A stretch of DNA of 64,000 nt from Caldisericaceae bacterium. Its GTDB lineage: Bacteria; Caldisericota; Caldisericia; Caldisericales; Caldisericaceae. The notes beneath the pieces were generated by a model. That model searched no databases, was not told where the DNA came from, and worked only from the letters and a program-made list of their open reading frames with translations. Each line of letters starts with the position of its first letter. Position 1 is the stretch's first letter. The stretch spans positions 1 to 64,000 of the forward strand of contig JALVXB010000017.1 of NCBI GenBank assembly GCA_027023025.1. Direction: 5' to 3'. Both the position numbers and the translations under genes were made by a program. This document shows positions 17,896 through 26,133 of this stretch, one piece after another.

Positions 17896-19193
17896 TGAAA
17901 GAAGAATTCATTAATCTAACAAAAGAGAAAAATATTTCTGGTGAGTTGTTTCAATTAAAATCGTATAGACTTTCAGTAGATTTCGAAAATAACAAATTTA
18001 AGGGCATTGATGAAGGTGAAACTGACGGTTTTGCCGTACGCGTGATGAAAAATAACAAGATAGGATTTGCATATTCTACGGGCAAAGAGAATTTAAGGGA
18101 GTTGGTCGAATTAGCTTTAGACTCTGCAGAGTTCTCTAAAGAAGTTAATTTTAAGTTTGCACATTCTGTAGAAAAGCTGCCAAATATCCAATGTTTTGAC
18201 GAGTCTATAGTTAACGAGGACAGGAATGTTGCAATAGAATTAGGAAAGGAATTTGTTGAATTTATTCGCAGTTTGAAGGACGGCATACAGGCCGGTTTTT
18301 CTATGCAGAAAAGTGTATTTGAAGAAACTATCGTTACGACTGAGGGATTTGAAAGTACATTCAAGAAAACTGTAAAGTCGGTCTCCGCTGGAGGAGTTTT
18401 TACGAAAGAAGGCGACTTTCTGGAGGTAAGCGCAGGTGAAGCACGATCGCTTAACGGTACTTTCGATTTGGAAACAATGAAAGAGAAACTAAAGTCAAAT
18501 GTGCTTGCGGCAAATGTGAGTGCGAAAGCACCTTCTGGTAAGTATCCGGTTATCTTTACTCCGTTCTCAATTGGTGAAGTTTTAAGGCCACTTCTTATTT
18601 CATTAAATGGCCAGAATGTACTAAAAGGATTTTCTATGCTCAGGGGAAAGTTGGGACAAACTATTTTTTCTTCTGAGTTGACACTTATTGATAATCCTCT
18701 TTTATCTGGAGGTGCTTATTCGTTTCCGTTTGACGATGAGGGCGTAGTTTCGCAGAGAAAAGAATTAATTGCAAAAGGTCAGGTAAGGAATTTTCTTGCT
18801 GATCTGGATACTGCGTCTAGGCTCCACATATACGGAGGTAATGCGCAGAGAAGTTTATCTTCTATTCCGCAGCCTTCGTCAAGCAACCTTATACTTCAAA
18901 CAGGGTCAACGCCTTTTAACAATATGATTAAAATGCCTAAAAAGGTTCTAATTATAGAAAGCCTTATGGGTACTATGATGGGAAATGTTATAGGTGGATT
19001 CGTTACAGGAAATATAGAGTTGGGCTATCTCGTAGAAAATGGTGCGATCGTGGGTAGAGTTAAAGATGTGATGATTAACTTTAATGTTTTTGATGTACTA
19101 AAAGACATTGCAGTTTCTAAAGAAAACATATGGACTGATAAATACATTGCACCGTACATATATCTACCATCTGTTTCAATTTCATCGAAGTAG
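17895..19193 (+). CDS. tldE: TldE/PmbA, non-catalytic partner of TldD
   Basis: 432 aa, sharing the U62 peptidase fold with TldD but lacking HEXXXH, as is normal for TldE. Recognisable features are GETDGFAVRVMKNNKIGFAY, the central GKYPVIFTPFSIGEVL, LIDNPLLSGGAYSFPFDDEGV, and the C-terminal GNIELGYLVENG. Start ATG overlaps the tldD TAA. It ends just before a shared terminator facing hsp20. Confidence 0.94.
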   Translation: MKEEFINLTKEKNISGELFQLKSYRLSVDFENNKFKGIDEGETDGFAVRVMKNNKIGFAYSTGKENLRELVELALDSAEFSKEVNFKFAHSVEKLPNIQCFDESIVNEDRNVAIELGKEFVEFIRSLKDGIQAGFSMQKSVFEETIVTTEGFESTFKKTVKSVSAGGVFTKEGDFLEVSAGEARSLNGTFDLETMKEKLKSNVLAANVSAKAPSGKYPVIFTPFSIGEVLRPLLISLNGQNVLKGFSMLRGKLGQTIFSSELTLIDNPLLSGGAYSFPFDDEGVVSQRKELIAKGQVRNFLADLDTASRLHIYGGNAQRSLSSIPQPSSSNLILQTGSTPFNNMIKMPKKVLIIESLMGTMMGNVIGGFVTGNIELGYLVENGAIVGRVKDVMINFNVFDVLKDIAVSKENIWTDKYIAPYIYLPSVSISSK

Positions 19194-19204
19194 TTCAGCA
19201 AAAT

Positions 19205-19229
19205 AAAAAAGGGGCTTAGCCCCTTTTTT
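19205..19229. terminator. Bidirectional terminator between tldE and hsp20
   Basis: AAAAAA-GGGGC-TTA-GCCCC-TTTTTT, symmetric, 11 bp after the tldE stop and 1 bp after the hsp20 stop on the other strand. Confidence 0.9.
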
Positions 19230-19230
19230 A

Positions 19231-19707
19231 TTATTTCAATGTAATCTCTTTTACTTTTTTAGCAGGTTTAACTTTTGGAACCTTGATTTCTAGTACGCCG
19301 TTTTCAAATTTTGCTTCGGCTTTTTCAGGATCTACTTCAGAAGGCAGTGGAATTACTCTGCTGAACTTACCGTATACTCTTTCTTCTCTGTAGTATGTTT
19401 CGTTTTCTTCCTTTTTCTCTTTTTTGATCTCTCCAGAGATAGAAATACTCTCTGGATCTATTTTAATTTTAATGTTATCTTTGCTTACACCTGGAAGATC
19501 CGCTCTTACAACGATTTCTTTGTCTCTATCTATTAAGTCAATTGCAGGAGACCAGATAATTTCTTCAGTGCGGGCTATTTCGCCACCTTTGCCTCTTTTA
19601 GAGGTAGGAAGTGCTCTTCTACCTTCAGTCCTCCAGAAGTCGTTGAATACGCTGTCAATTGCTTCTTCTAACTTTCTTACTTCATCGAATGGATCCCAGA
19701 TTGCCAT
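19231..19707 (-). CDS. Small heat shock protein Hsp20
   Basis: 158 aa. The alpha-crystallin domain spans about residues 50-145 with IVVRADLPGVSKDNIKIKI, YREERVYGKFSRVIPLP and the conserved AKFENGVLEIKVPK. The N-terminal arm begins MAIWDPFDEVRKLEEAI. The C-terminal tail ends with KEITLK and lacks a clear I-X-I motif. It is an ATP-independent holdase. AAGGAGGTGG lies before the ATG, with a perfect consensus promoter upstream and no CIRCE element, suggesting high basal expression. Confidence 0.95.
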   Translation of the reverse strand: MAIWDPFDEVRKLEEAIDSVFNDFWRTEGRRALPTSKRGKGGEIARTEEIIWSPAIDLIDRDKEIVVRADLPGVSKDNIKIKIDPESISISGEIKKEKKEENETYYREERVYGKFSRVIPLPSEVDPEKAEAKFENGVLEIKVPKVKPAKKVKEITLK

Positions 19708-19757
19708 ATTACCACCTCCTTCTTTCGGATTTTTATTTCTTCTTTCATTGCAATTAT

Positions 19758-19785
19758 ATTATAAAAAATATTTTAAATTTGTCAA
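19758..19785 (-). promoter_or_regulatory. Consensus promoter of hsp20
   Basis: On the minus strand TTGACA (19785-19780), a 16-bp spacer and TATAAT (19763-19758) match the sigma-A consensus 12 of 12. Confidence 0.85.
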
Positions 19786-19948
19786 GAGACTGTTAATAAA
19801 AATTGTAATTAGTTCGTGTACTTTATCCTATATATCTGCCTTATTTATTTTGTTTGTTTGATAAAAATTATTTTTGATAAATTAATCAATGCTTTTAGTT
19901 CAAAAGTTTCCTGAATGCCAAGTGTTTTTTGCTTTTTAACAATTTCTA

Positions 19949-19976
19949 TTGACATTGAAGTTAATTTTAGTATAAT
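19949..19976 (+). promoter_or_regulatory. Consensus promoter of the arsR-type operon
   Basis: TTGACA (19949-19954), a 16-bp spacer, TATAAT (19971-19976): a perfect sigma-A promoter. The start is expected near 19983, just before an inverted repeat. Confidence 0.85.
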
Positions 19977-19990
19977 TCCGTCGTTAACGC

Positions 19991-20006
19991 ATAAGTATAT
20001 GCTTAT
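19991..20006. promoter_or_regulatory. Putative ArsR-family operator
   Basis: Inverted repeat ATAAG-TATATG-CTTAT, 15 bp after the -10 box and 32 bp before the repressor start. Its AT-rich dyad and position suit autorepression by the ArsR/SmtB protein encoded downstream. Confidence 0.6.
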
Positions 20007-20037
20007 ACAAAAATTATATAATTTAAGGAGTATCATC

Positions 20038-20364
20038 GTGCATAACAATGAAAACCTTTCGGAAAAGAGTGGTAAAGAAGTGGATTTTAACAACCTTGCA
20101 GAATTTTTTAACATTTTTTCTGACCCTACGAGATTAAGAATATTGTTTCTCTTAATAAAAGAAGGGCCTATGTGTGTTACTAAGATTGGAGAGAAATTAG
20201 CATTAAACCAGCCTGCAGTTTCGTGGCAAATGCGTGTTCTCCGAATGGCACAGCTCGTTACCACCAAGCGTGACCGGAGATTTATACGCTACGCTGTATC
20301 TGATAAACATGTGAAAGAGATGATCGATATTGCATTAAATCATATTATGGAAGGAGGTAAATAA
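20038..20364 (+). CDS. ArsR/SmtB-family metal-responsive repressor
   Basis: 108 aa. The start is GTG 20038, 7 nt after AAGGAG; the longer open frame upstream would run through the promoter and is rejected. A winged helix-turn-helix is visible (FNIFSDPTRLRILFLL, then LALNQPAVSWQMRVLRMAQLV). The C-terminal helix has Asp-X-His-X10-His-X-X-Glu (DKHVKEMIDIALNHIME), the alpha-5 zinc site spacing of SmtB/CzrA; the alpha-3 cysteine pair is absent. It probably senses Zn, Co or Ni and autoregulates through the repeat at 19991. It is cotranscribed with a flavin reductase rather than a metal pump. Confidence 0.88.
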   Translation: MHNNENLSEKSGKEVDFNNLAEFFNIFSDPTRLRILFLLIKEGPMCVTKIGEKLALNQPAVSWQMRVLRMAQLVTTKRDRRFIRYAVSDKHVKEMIDIALNHIMEGGK

Positions 20365-20366
20365 AA

Positions 20367-22286
20367 ATGAAATTTAGTAATTTATTTTCAGAAGTGCGTA
20401 TAGGTAGTTTAGCATTAAAGAACAGAATCATCTTTCCCCCAATATCGACGAATCTGGCATCTACTACTGGTGAAGTAACACCTGAATTTGTGTACCATTA
20501 TGCGCGTAGGGCAAAAGGTGGTGCAGCTATCGTAACACTTGAGAATATGTGTATCCAATTTCCCGATGCCAGGCACGGCGCTACACAACCAAGAATTGAC
20601 TCTGACGAATTTATTTCAGGATTGAGCAGGGTTGCTTACGAAATCCATAAGTATAATTCGTTTGCATTTATGGAACTTACTCATCCTGGTCTTTTTTCTG
20701 AGTTAGCGCATTCTGAAGGGAAAACTCCAGTTGCACCTTCAGATGTGGATTTGCGAAAAGACCACTTGCATCCGCATGTGCTAACCGAGGGTGAGATAAA
20801 TGAAATTGTTGAAATTTTTGCACAGTCTGCTTTACGGGCAAAGAGAGCCCTTTTTGACGGGGTGGAAATAGAGGCGGCACATGCTTTGTTGGTAGACCAG
20901 TTTCTTTCATCAATTACGAACAAAAGAACTGATAAATTTGGTGGAAGCTTAGAGAACAGAGTGAGATTTGCCCGCATGATAATAGAGCGAATTAAGGAAC
21001 TGTGCGGACGGAATTTTACCGTTACCGCAAGGCTTGGAGTAATAGATTTTATTGATGGTGGGATAGACATCGCAGAAGGTGCAAAAATTGCTAAAGCGTT
21101 TGAAGAAATGGGATATGCAGCAGTCCATGCGGATGTTGGATTTGGTAACAAAGAGTATAGACTTGAACCTATGCAGTATAAGGAAGCCTGGAGAACGAAC
21201 TTTGCTGAAGAGCTTAAAAAACAGGGTGTCAGTATACCTGTCATAGCTGTTGGAATGATTCGTAGTCCCGAAGTTGCAGAGAATATTATTGCTAACGGGA
21301 AAGCGGATCTCATTGCTCTTGGAAGGACACTTATAGCTGATCCAGATTGGCCATTAAAAGCTGAGTTGGGGAAAGAGAGAGAAATTAAGAAGTGTATTGG
21401 ATGCAGTGAGTGTATTAAGGCGCGCCACGACGAGGGTACTGCAATTAGATGTGGAGTGAACCCTTCTGTTGGTAAACTTGATTGGAGTGAATTCTTACCA
21501 CAAGCAACTGCTAAAAAGAAGGTATTAGTCGTTGGGAGTGGTCCTGCAGGACTTGAAGCTGTAACGACTTTAAAAATGAGAGGGCACGAGGTAGAAATTT
21601 GGGAAAAATCTGATAGACTTGGTGGAGCTTTGGCACTTGCTGCTGTACCACCTGGAAAAGATAAATTAAGGTGGCTTCTAGATTATTATGAGTATCTTCT
21701 GAAGAAGTTAGATATAAAGTTAGTAATGAGTAAAGAGGCAAATGACGAGAACATTTCTGAGTTTAATCCAGATACAGTAATCCTTGCTCATGGTTCAAAG
21801 TGTCTTGTTCCTCCTATTAAAGGAATTGACGGAAGTAATGTTGTTACATTCAGAAAAGTTCTACACGGGGATGTAGAAATTGAAGGAAAAAAAGTTGTAG
21901 TGGGCGGCGGAGGTCTCGTAGGCTGTGAAACGGCATTGTACCTTGCCGAAAAAGGAAATAAAGTAACTATACTTGAAATGCTGCCTGAGATTGCACGAGA
22001 CATGGAAACAAACAGTAAGAGTTATCTAATGAGAGAGCTAAAAGAAAAGAATGTTCAGTACTTTACGAATACACCTGTTAAGGAAATTAAAAAAGACATC
22101 GTTATAGCAGGCGATAGGGAATTTTCTGCGGATTATTTTGTCGTAGCATTTGGAGGTGTTAGTGATCATAGTTTGTACGATAGCATTCGAGGAAAGTACG
22201 AATCGTACATTGTAGGAGATGCCGTAAAAGCTCGCAAGATTATAGATGCAGTAAGAGAAGGGTTTGGGGTAGCAAAGATTATATAG
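20367..22286 (+). CDS. NADH:flavin oxidoreductase, Old Yellow Enzyme/2,4-dienoyl-CoA reductase type
   Basis: 639 aa. An FMN-binding TIM barrel (about 1-340, with GAAIVTLENM, FMELTHPG and the active-site EIEAAHALLVDQF) leads to a 4Fe-4S motif CIGCSEC then a fourth Cys 12 residues later (RCGVNP). FAD and NAD(P) Rossmann motifs follow (VLVVGSGPAGLEA near 384; KVVVGGGGLVGCETA near 508). This is the FadH, trimethylamine dehydrogenase and NADH oxidase family; which acceptor is reduced is unclear. Gene start 2 bp after the repressor, with GGAAGGAGG upstream. Confidence 0.9.
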   Translation: MKFSNLFSEVRIGSLALKNRIIFPPISTNLASTTGEVTPEFVYHYARRAKGGAAIVTLENMCIQFPDARHGATQPRIDSDEFISGLSRVAYEIHKYNSFAFMELTHPGLFSELAHSEGKTPVAPSDVDLRKDHLHPHVLTEGEINEIVEIFAQSALRAKRALFDGVEIEAAHALLVDQFLSSITNKRTDKFGGSLENRVRFARMIIERIKELCGRNFTVTARLGVIDFIDGGIDIAEGAKIAKAFEEMGYAAVHADVGFGNKEYRLEPMQYKEAWRTNFAEELKKQGVSIPVIAVGMIRSPEVAENIIANGKADLIALGRTLIADPDWPLKAELGKEREIKKCIGCSECIKARHDEGTAIRCGVNPSVGKLDWSEFLPQATAKKKVLVVGSGPAGLEAVTTLKMRGHEVEIWEKSDRLGGALALAAVPPGKDKLRWLLDYYEYLLKKLDIKLVMSKEANDENISEFNPDTVILAHGSKCLVPPIKGIDGSNVVTFRKVLHGDVEIEGKKVVVGGGGLVGCETALYLAEKGNKVTILEMLPEIARDMETNSKSYLMRELKEKNVQYFTNTPVKEIKKDIVIAGDREFSADYFVVAFGGVSDHSLYDSIRGKYESYIVGDAVKARKIIDAVREGFGVAKII

Positions 22287-22313
22287 TCTTATTTACTGCA
22301 CAAGTTGGTTTTT

Positions 22314-22350
22314 AAAAGCGGGGAGAGGCTTTTCTTCCCGCTTTTATTTT
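22314..22350 (+). terminator. Intrinsic terminator after the flavin reductase
   Basis: AAAAGCGGG (22314-22322) pairs with CCCGCTTTT (22337-22345), followed by ATTTTTA. Confidence 0.85.
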
Positions 22351-22392
22351 TAGCATGTTTCTGTATACTATCCAAAAATATAGGAGGCTAAG

Positions 22393-23253
22393 ATGAAGGC
22401 GAAGTTAGAATGCATACCCTGTATGTTTAATCAGGCATATAGAGCTGCTAATACAGCTACAAATGACGCAAAGTTAATACGCAAAATTTTAAACGATTCA
22501 GGAAAACTCGTTGAAAGGATCGACCTTTCTCTCACTCCTCCAGAAGCAGCAATGCCTATGTATAAACTCGTAGAGGAAATCACCGGAAATCCTGATCCTT
22601 ACTCTAAAGTAAAAGATGAACACATAAAAACTGCGCTCAATTTGTATCCTAGAATGCAAATGAAAGTAAAGAATGCAAACGATTCCTTAAAAGAATCCGT
22701 AAAAATTTCCATAGTAGGAAATGCAATTGATCTGGGCAGTACTCTGGAACAAATCGATATTATAAAAGAATTTGAGGAAATTGAGAAAGGTTACTTTGTA
22801 TTGGAGGATTTTGAATTCTTTAGGAAAAAACTGCTTGAAACGGATCAGGTACTCTTTTTATCAGATAATGCAGGTGAAACTGTTTTTGATAGGCCGTTAA
22901 TTGAAGAACTAAAGAAGTATGGGAAGCGTGTGTTATATGCGGTGAAGGAGCGTCCTATTATTAACGATGCAACGAGAGATGATGCTGTGAAATCTGGTAT
23001 AGATTGTAAAATTATATCTACAGGCTCTTCTATTGCTGGAACTGTTCTTCCTTCGTGTTCTCAAGAGTTTAAGAGTATTTTTTCTCGTGCTTCGTTTATA
23101 ATTGCAAAAGGCCAGGGAAATTACGAAACCCTTTCTAATGAACAGGCACCTATATTTTTCTTGTTTAAAGTAAAGTGCAATCCTATTTCTAAAGATACAG
23201 GGTTTCCAAAAGGAAGTATGGTGCTTTTGAAGTCAAAAAACTTTACGGTGTGA
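22393..23253 (+). CDS. DUF89/ARMT1-like metal-dependent phosphatase
   Basis: 286 aa. Family landmarks are the N-terminal CIPCMFNQ, then SIVGNAIDLG, LSDNAGETVFDR, KERPIINDAT, KGQGNYE and the C-terminal LFKVKCNPIS. The Asp and Asn of SDNAGE and the KERP lysine are the expected metal and phosphate ligands. DUF89 proteins are damage-control phosphatases acting on reactive sugar phosphates such as fructose-1-phosphate; the substrate here is not known. It stands alone with ATAGGAGG before the ATG. Confidence 0.9.
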   Translation: MKAKLECIPCMFNQAYRAANTATNDAKLIRKILNDSGKLVERIDLSLTPPEAAMPMYKLVEEITGNPDPYSKVKDEHIKTALNLYPRMQMKVKNANDSLKESVKISIVGNAIDLGSTLEQIDIIKEFEEIEKGYFVLEDFEFFRKKLLETDQVLFLSDNAGETVFDRPLIEELKKYGKRVLYAVKERPIINDATRDDAVKSGIDCKIISTGSSIAGTVLPSCSQEFKSIFSRASFIIAKGQGNYETLSNEQAPIFFLFKVKCNPISKDTGFPKGSMVLLKSKNFTV

Positions 23254-23275
23254 ATACTTTATCCTTATATGGGTA

Positions 23276-23303
23276 TTGACAGGATTTAATATTCTTTTAT
23301 TAT
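23276..23303 (+). promoter_or_regulatory. Promoter of the peptide ABC importer operon
   Basis: TTGACA (23276-23281), 16-bp spacer, TATTAT (23298-23303). The expected start near 23310 leaves an unusually long leader of about 155 nt. Confidence 0.7.
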
Positions 23304-23363
23304 CCCTATATGGAAGAGAGTACATTCAATTTCTGGCTAACCTATACAAATGGATTAAGGGAT

Positions 23364-23384
23364 TTACATCCAGTGTCGATGTGA
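23364..23384 (+). promoter_or_regulatory. Hairpin in the leader of the peptide-binding gene
   Basis: TTACATC (23364-23370), loop CAGTGTC, GATGTGA (23378-23384), a 7-bp stem with one G-T pair, followed by GGGAGGTGATC. Not a terminator (no T-run). It could be a regulatory or stability element; no known riboswitch is recognised. Confidence 0.35.
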
Positions 23385-23465
23385 GGGAGGTGATCTGTCT
23401 TATATAAATTCCCTGAAAAGTTACTATTGCTTTTTATTTAAATTTAAACAACAAAGGAGGTTTTT

Positions 23466-25064
23466 ATGAAGAAAATTTTAGTTTTTCTGCTGGTTATAGC
23501 GTTTGTGGCTGTAACATTTGCAGGATGTACGCCGAAGGAAAAAACACCTGTGACCTTGGTGTTTGCAAAAGCTGGTGATGCTGTAGAACTTGATCCCGCA
23601 GATGTAACGGATGGAGAGTCTATTACTGTTATGGATAACATCTTCGAGGGGCTAGTAAAGTATAAACCTGGAACGACAGATATAGAGCCTTGTCTTGCAA
23701 CGAGCTGGGATACTTCACCTGATGGTCTCGTGTGGACATTCCACTTAAGAAAAGGCGTCAAATTCCAGGATGGAACACCGTTTAATGCAGATGCGGTTGT
23801 GTTTTCATACGAAAGGCAGCGCGATAAGAACCATCCATTCCATAAGTACGGGAAGTGGGAATATTGGGGATGGTGCTTTAGCGAAATTAAAAAGACTGAA
23901 AAGGTCGACGATTATACAGTTAAAATTACGCTAAGCAAACCATTTGCTCCATTTATCAGTACAATGGCAATGTTTACGATGTTTGTCGTAAGCCCTACTG
24001 CAGCGAATAAGTGGAAAGATCAGTGGTTTATGCATCCTGTAGGAACAGGTCCATTTAAGTTTGTTGAATGGGTAAAAGGAGACCACATTACACTGGAAAA
24101 ATGGGATGGATATTGGGGTCCAAAGCCAAAGATTGACAAACTTATCTTTAAAGTAATCCCAGATCCATCAGCGCGTTTACTTGCTTTGAAAAAAGGTGAA
24201 GTTCAGGGAATGGAATTTCCGAATCCGGATGACTTAAAGAGCATAAGCGACGATCCTAATCTCACAATTCTTAGTGAACCCGGACTTAATGTAGGTTACC
24301 TTGCTATGAACATGGGAAAGGATACACCTGGTTTCCAGAAACCATTTGCTGATGTCCGCGTGCGTCGTGCAATTAACTATGCAATTAACAAAGCGGATAT
24401 CGTGAAAAATTTATATAAAGGAACTGCAATTGTTGCTAAGAATCCCATTCCTCCAACGCTTTGGGGATACAACGATCAAATTCAGGACTACGAATATAAT
24501 CCTGAGAAGGCAAAAGAGCTTTTAAAAGAAGCAGGTTATCCGAATGGATTTAAGACAAATCTCTGGGCAATGCCTGTTTCCCGTCCATACATGTTCGACC
24601 CAAGAAAGATTGCAACTGCTATTCAGGCAGACTTAAAGAAGGTTGGAATTGACGCTCAGATCGTAAGTTACGATTGGGGTACTTATCTTCAGAAGACTGA
24701 AAACGGTGAGCATGCAATGTGTTTGTTGGGTTGGACGGCAGATTATGCAGATCCTGACGACTTCTTATATGTGCTACTTGATCCTGATGCAGCTACCGTG
24801 GGTTCTGCAGGAAATGTAGCGTTCTACCGTAATCCTAAAATTCACGAATTAAATATGGAAGCGCAGAGTACGACTGATCACGAAAAAAGAGTTGAGATTT
24901 ATAAACAAGAACAGGTAATTATTCATAACGATGCACCCTGGGTTCCACTTGCTCATGCAAAACAAACACTCGTATTTAGAAGTAATGTGAAGGGTTTTGT
25001 TCTGTATCCAACAGGCGATTACCACTTTAATACGACATACATAGAGCAGGGAAATAGTAAGTAA
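23466..25064 (+). CDS. Peptide-binding lipoprotein of an ABC importer (family 5 SBP)
   Basis: 532 aa. Signal peptide with lipobox FAGC puts the lipidated cysteine near residue 20. SBP_bac_5 features are LDPADVTDGESITVMDNIFEGL, the signature-like WTFHLRKGVKFQDGTPFNADAVVFS, VGTGPFKFVEW and RRAINYAINKADIV. Proteins of this family bind di- or oligopeptides, or sugars in thermophiles, outside the membrane. AAAGGAGGT precedes the ATG. Two permease genes follow after an intercistronic hairpin, but no ATPase genes. Confidence 0.93.
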   Translation: MKKILVFLLVIAFVAVTFAGCTPKEKTPVTLVFAKAGDAVELDPADVTDGESITVMDNIFEGLVKYKPGTTDIEPCLATSWDTSPDGLVWTFHLRKGVKFQDGTPFNADAVVFSYERQRDKNHPFHKYGKWEYWGWCFSEIKKTEKVDDYTVKITLSKPFAPFISTMAMFTMFVVSPTAANKWKDQWFMHPVGTGPFKFVEWVKGDHITLEKWDGYWGPKPKIDKLIFKVIPDPSARLLALKKGEVQGMEFPNPDDLKSISDDPNLTILSEPGLNVGYLAMNMGKDTPGFQKPFADVRVRRAINYAINKADIVKNLYKGTAIVAKNPIPPTLWGYNDQIQDYEYNPEKAKELLKEAGYPNGFKTNLWAMPVSRPYMFDPRKIATAIQADLKKVGIDAQIVSYDWGTYLQKTENGEHAMCLLGWTADYADPDDFLYVLLDPDAATVGSAGNVAFYRNPKIHELNMEAQSTTDHEKRVEIYKQEQVIIHNDAPWVPLAHAKQTLVFRSNVKGFVLYPTGDYHFNTTYIEQGNSK

Positions 25065-25075
25065 TTACTAATAAT

Positions 25076-25102
25076 GCGGGGAGGAACTTATTTTCTCCCC
25101 GC
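25076..25102 (+). repeat. Intercistronic stem-loop between binding-protein and permease genes
   Basis: GCGGGGAG (25076-25083) pairs perfectly with CTCCCCGC (25095-25102) around a 11-nt AT-rich loop. There is no T-run, so it probably protects the upstream message or partly attenuates the permease genes, a known device in binding-protein operons. Confidence 0.75.
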
Positions 25103-25117
25103 TGAGCAGGAGGCTTT

Positions 25118-26122
25118 ATGAGGAACTACATTATTCGCAGAACACTTAACTTACTTTTAGTTTTATTTGTCGTTTCGATACTGATTTTTTTGTTGATCAG
25201 GCTCGCACCGGGTGATCCTGCGCGTGTTATGGCAGGAGAGCATGCATCGCCTGAGGCGCTTGCTGCTATGCGGAAGCAGTGGGGATTAGACAAGCCTCTC
25301 GTGGAACAGTATATAATCTGGTTGGCTCATGCTTTAAGGGGTGACTTCGGAAGATCTATTCAATCCCACGAATCTGTTTTACGGGAATTGCTTCTGCGTT
25401 TTCCTAATACATTTGAACTTTCTCTATTTGCAATGATCTTTGCATTTCTCGTAGGGCTTCCTGCAGGAATCGTTTCAGCAGTAAAGCGTTATTCAATTTT
25501 TGATTACGGCAGCATGATTCTTGCATTATTTGGAGTTTCTATGCCTGTATTCTGGTTGGGTATAATGCTGCTGTTAATTTTCGGAATCTGGCTGAATTGG
25601 CTTCCAATAGGCGGAAGGCTAAGCGTGTATATAAGTTTAAAACCTATTACTCACTTTTATCTTATAGATTCTTTGATTGAACTGAATTTCCCTGCGTTTT
25701 GGGATGCGATAAAGCACTTAATTTTGCCGTCTATTGCGCTTGGAACGATACCCATGGCTTTTATTGCAAGAATTACCCGCTCTAGCATGCTTGATGTTTT
25801 GCACCAGGATTATATTAGGACTGCGCGCTCCAAAGGTCTCTCAGAGAGCAAGATTATTCGCAAGCATGCTCTGAGGAATGCACTAATTCCTATTTTGACT
25901 GCTGCAGGGACAGAGTTTGCCTTGCTTATGGGAGGAGCAATTCTTACGGAAACAGTTTTTTCGTGGCCTGGTATTGGTACTTATATAATTCAAGCAGTTA
26001 ATGCAAGGGATTATCCTGCTGTTCAGGGGTCAGTTATTTTTGTTGCTCTTTTGATTGCAATAGTAAACCTTTTTGTTGACATTGCTTATGCGTACATAGA
26101 TCCAAGGATTCACTACAAATAG
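25118..26122 (+). CDS. ABC peptide importer permease, DppB/OppB type
   Basis: 334 aa, six membrane helices. N-terminal MRNYIIRRTLNLLLVLFVVS and RLAPGDPARVMAGEHASPE are typical of DppB; the EAA loop is YIRTARSKGLSESKIIRKHALRN shortened to its key residues A-R-SKGL. AGGAGG precedes the ATG. It should pair with the next gene to form the membrane channel of the importer. The cognate ATPases must be supplied from elsewhere. Confidence 0.93.
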   Translation: MRNYIIRRTLNLLLVLFVVSILIFLLIRLAPGDPARVMAGEHASPEALAAMRKQWGLDKPLVEQYIIWLAHALRGDFGRSIQSHESVLRELLLRFPNTFELSLFAMIFAFLVGLPAGIVSAVKRYSIFDYGSMILALFGVSMPVFWLGIMLLLIFGIWLNWLPIGGRLSVYISLKPITHFYLIDSLIELNFPAFWDAIKHLILPSIALGTIPMAFIARITRSSMLDVLHQDYIRTARSKGLSESKIIRKHALRNALIPILTAAGTEFALLMGGAILTETVFSWPGIGTYIIQAVNARDYPAVQGSVIFVALLIAIVNLFVDIAYAYIDPRIHYK

Positions 26123-26133
26123 AGGAGGTATTA

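Noticed and set aside
19708..19800. CIRCE or other heat-shock operator before hsp20
   Set aside because: No TTAGCACTC-N9-GAGTGCTAA-type repeat; only a perfect sigma-A promoter is visible.
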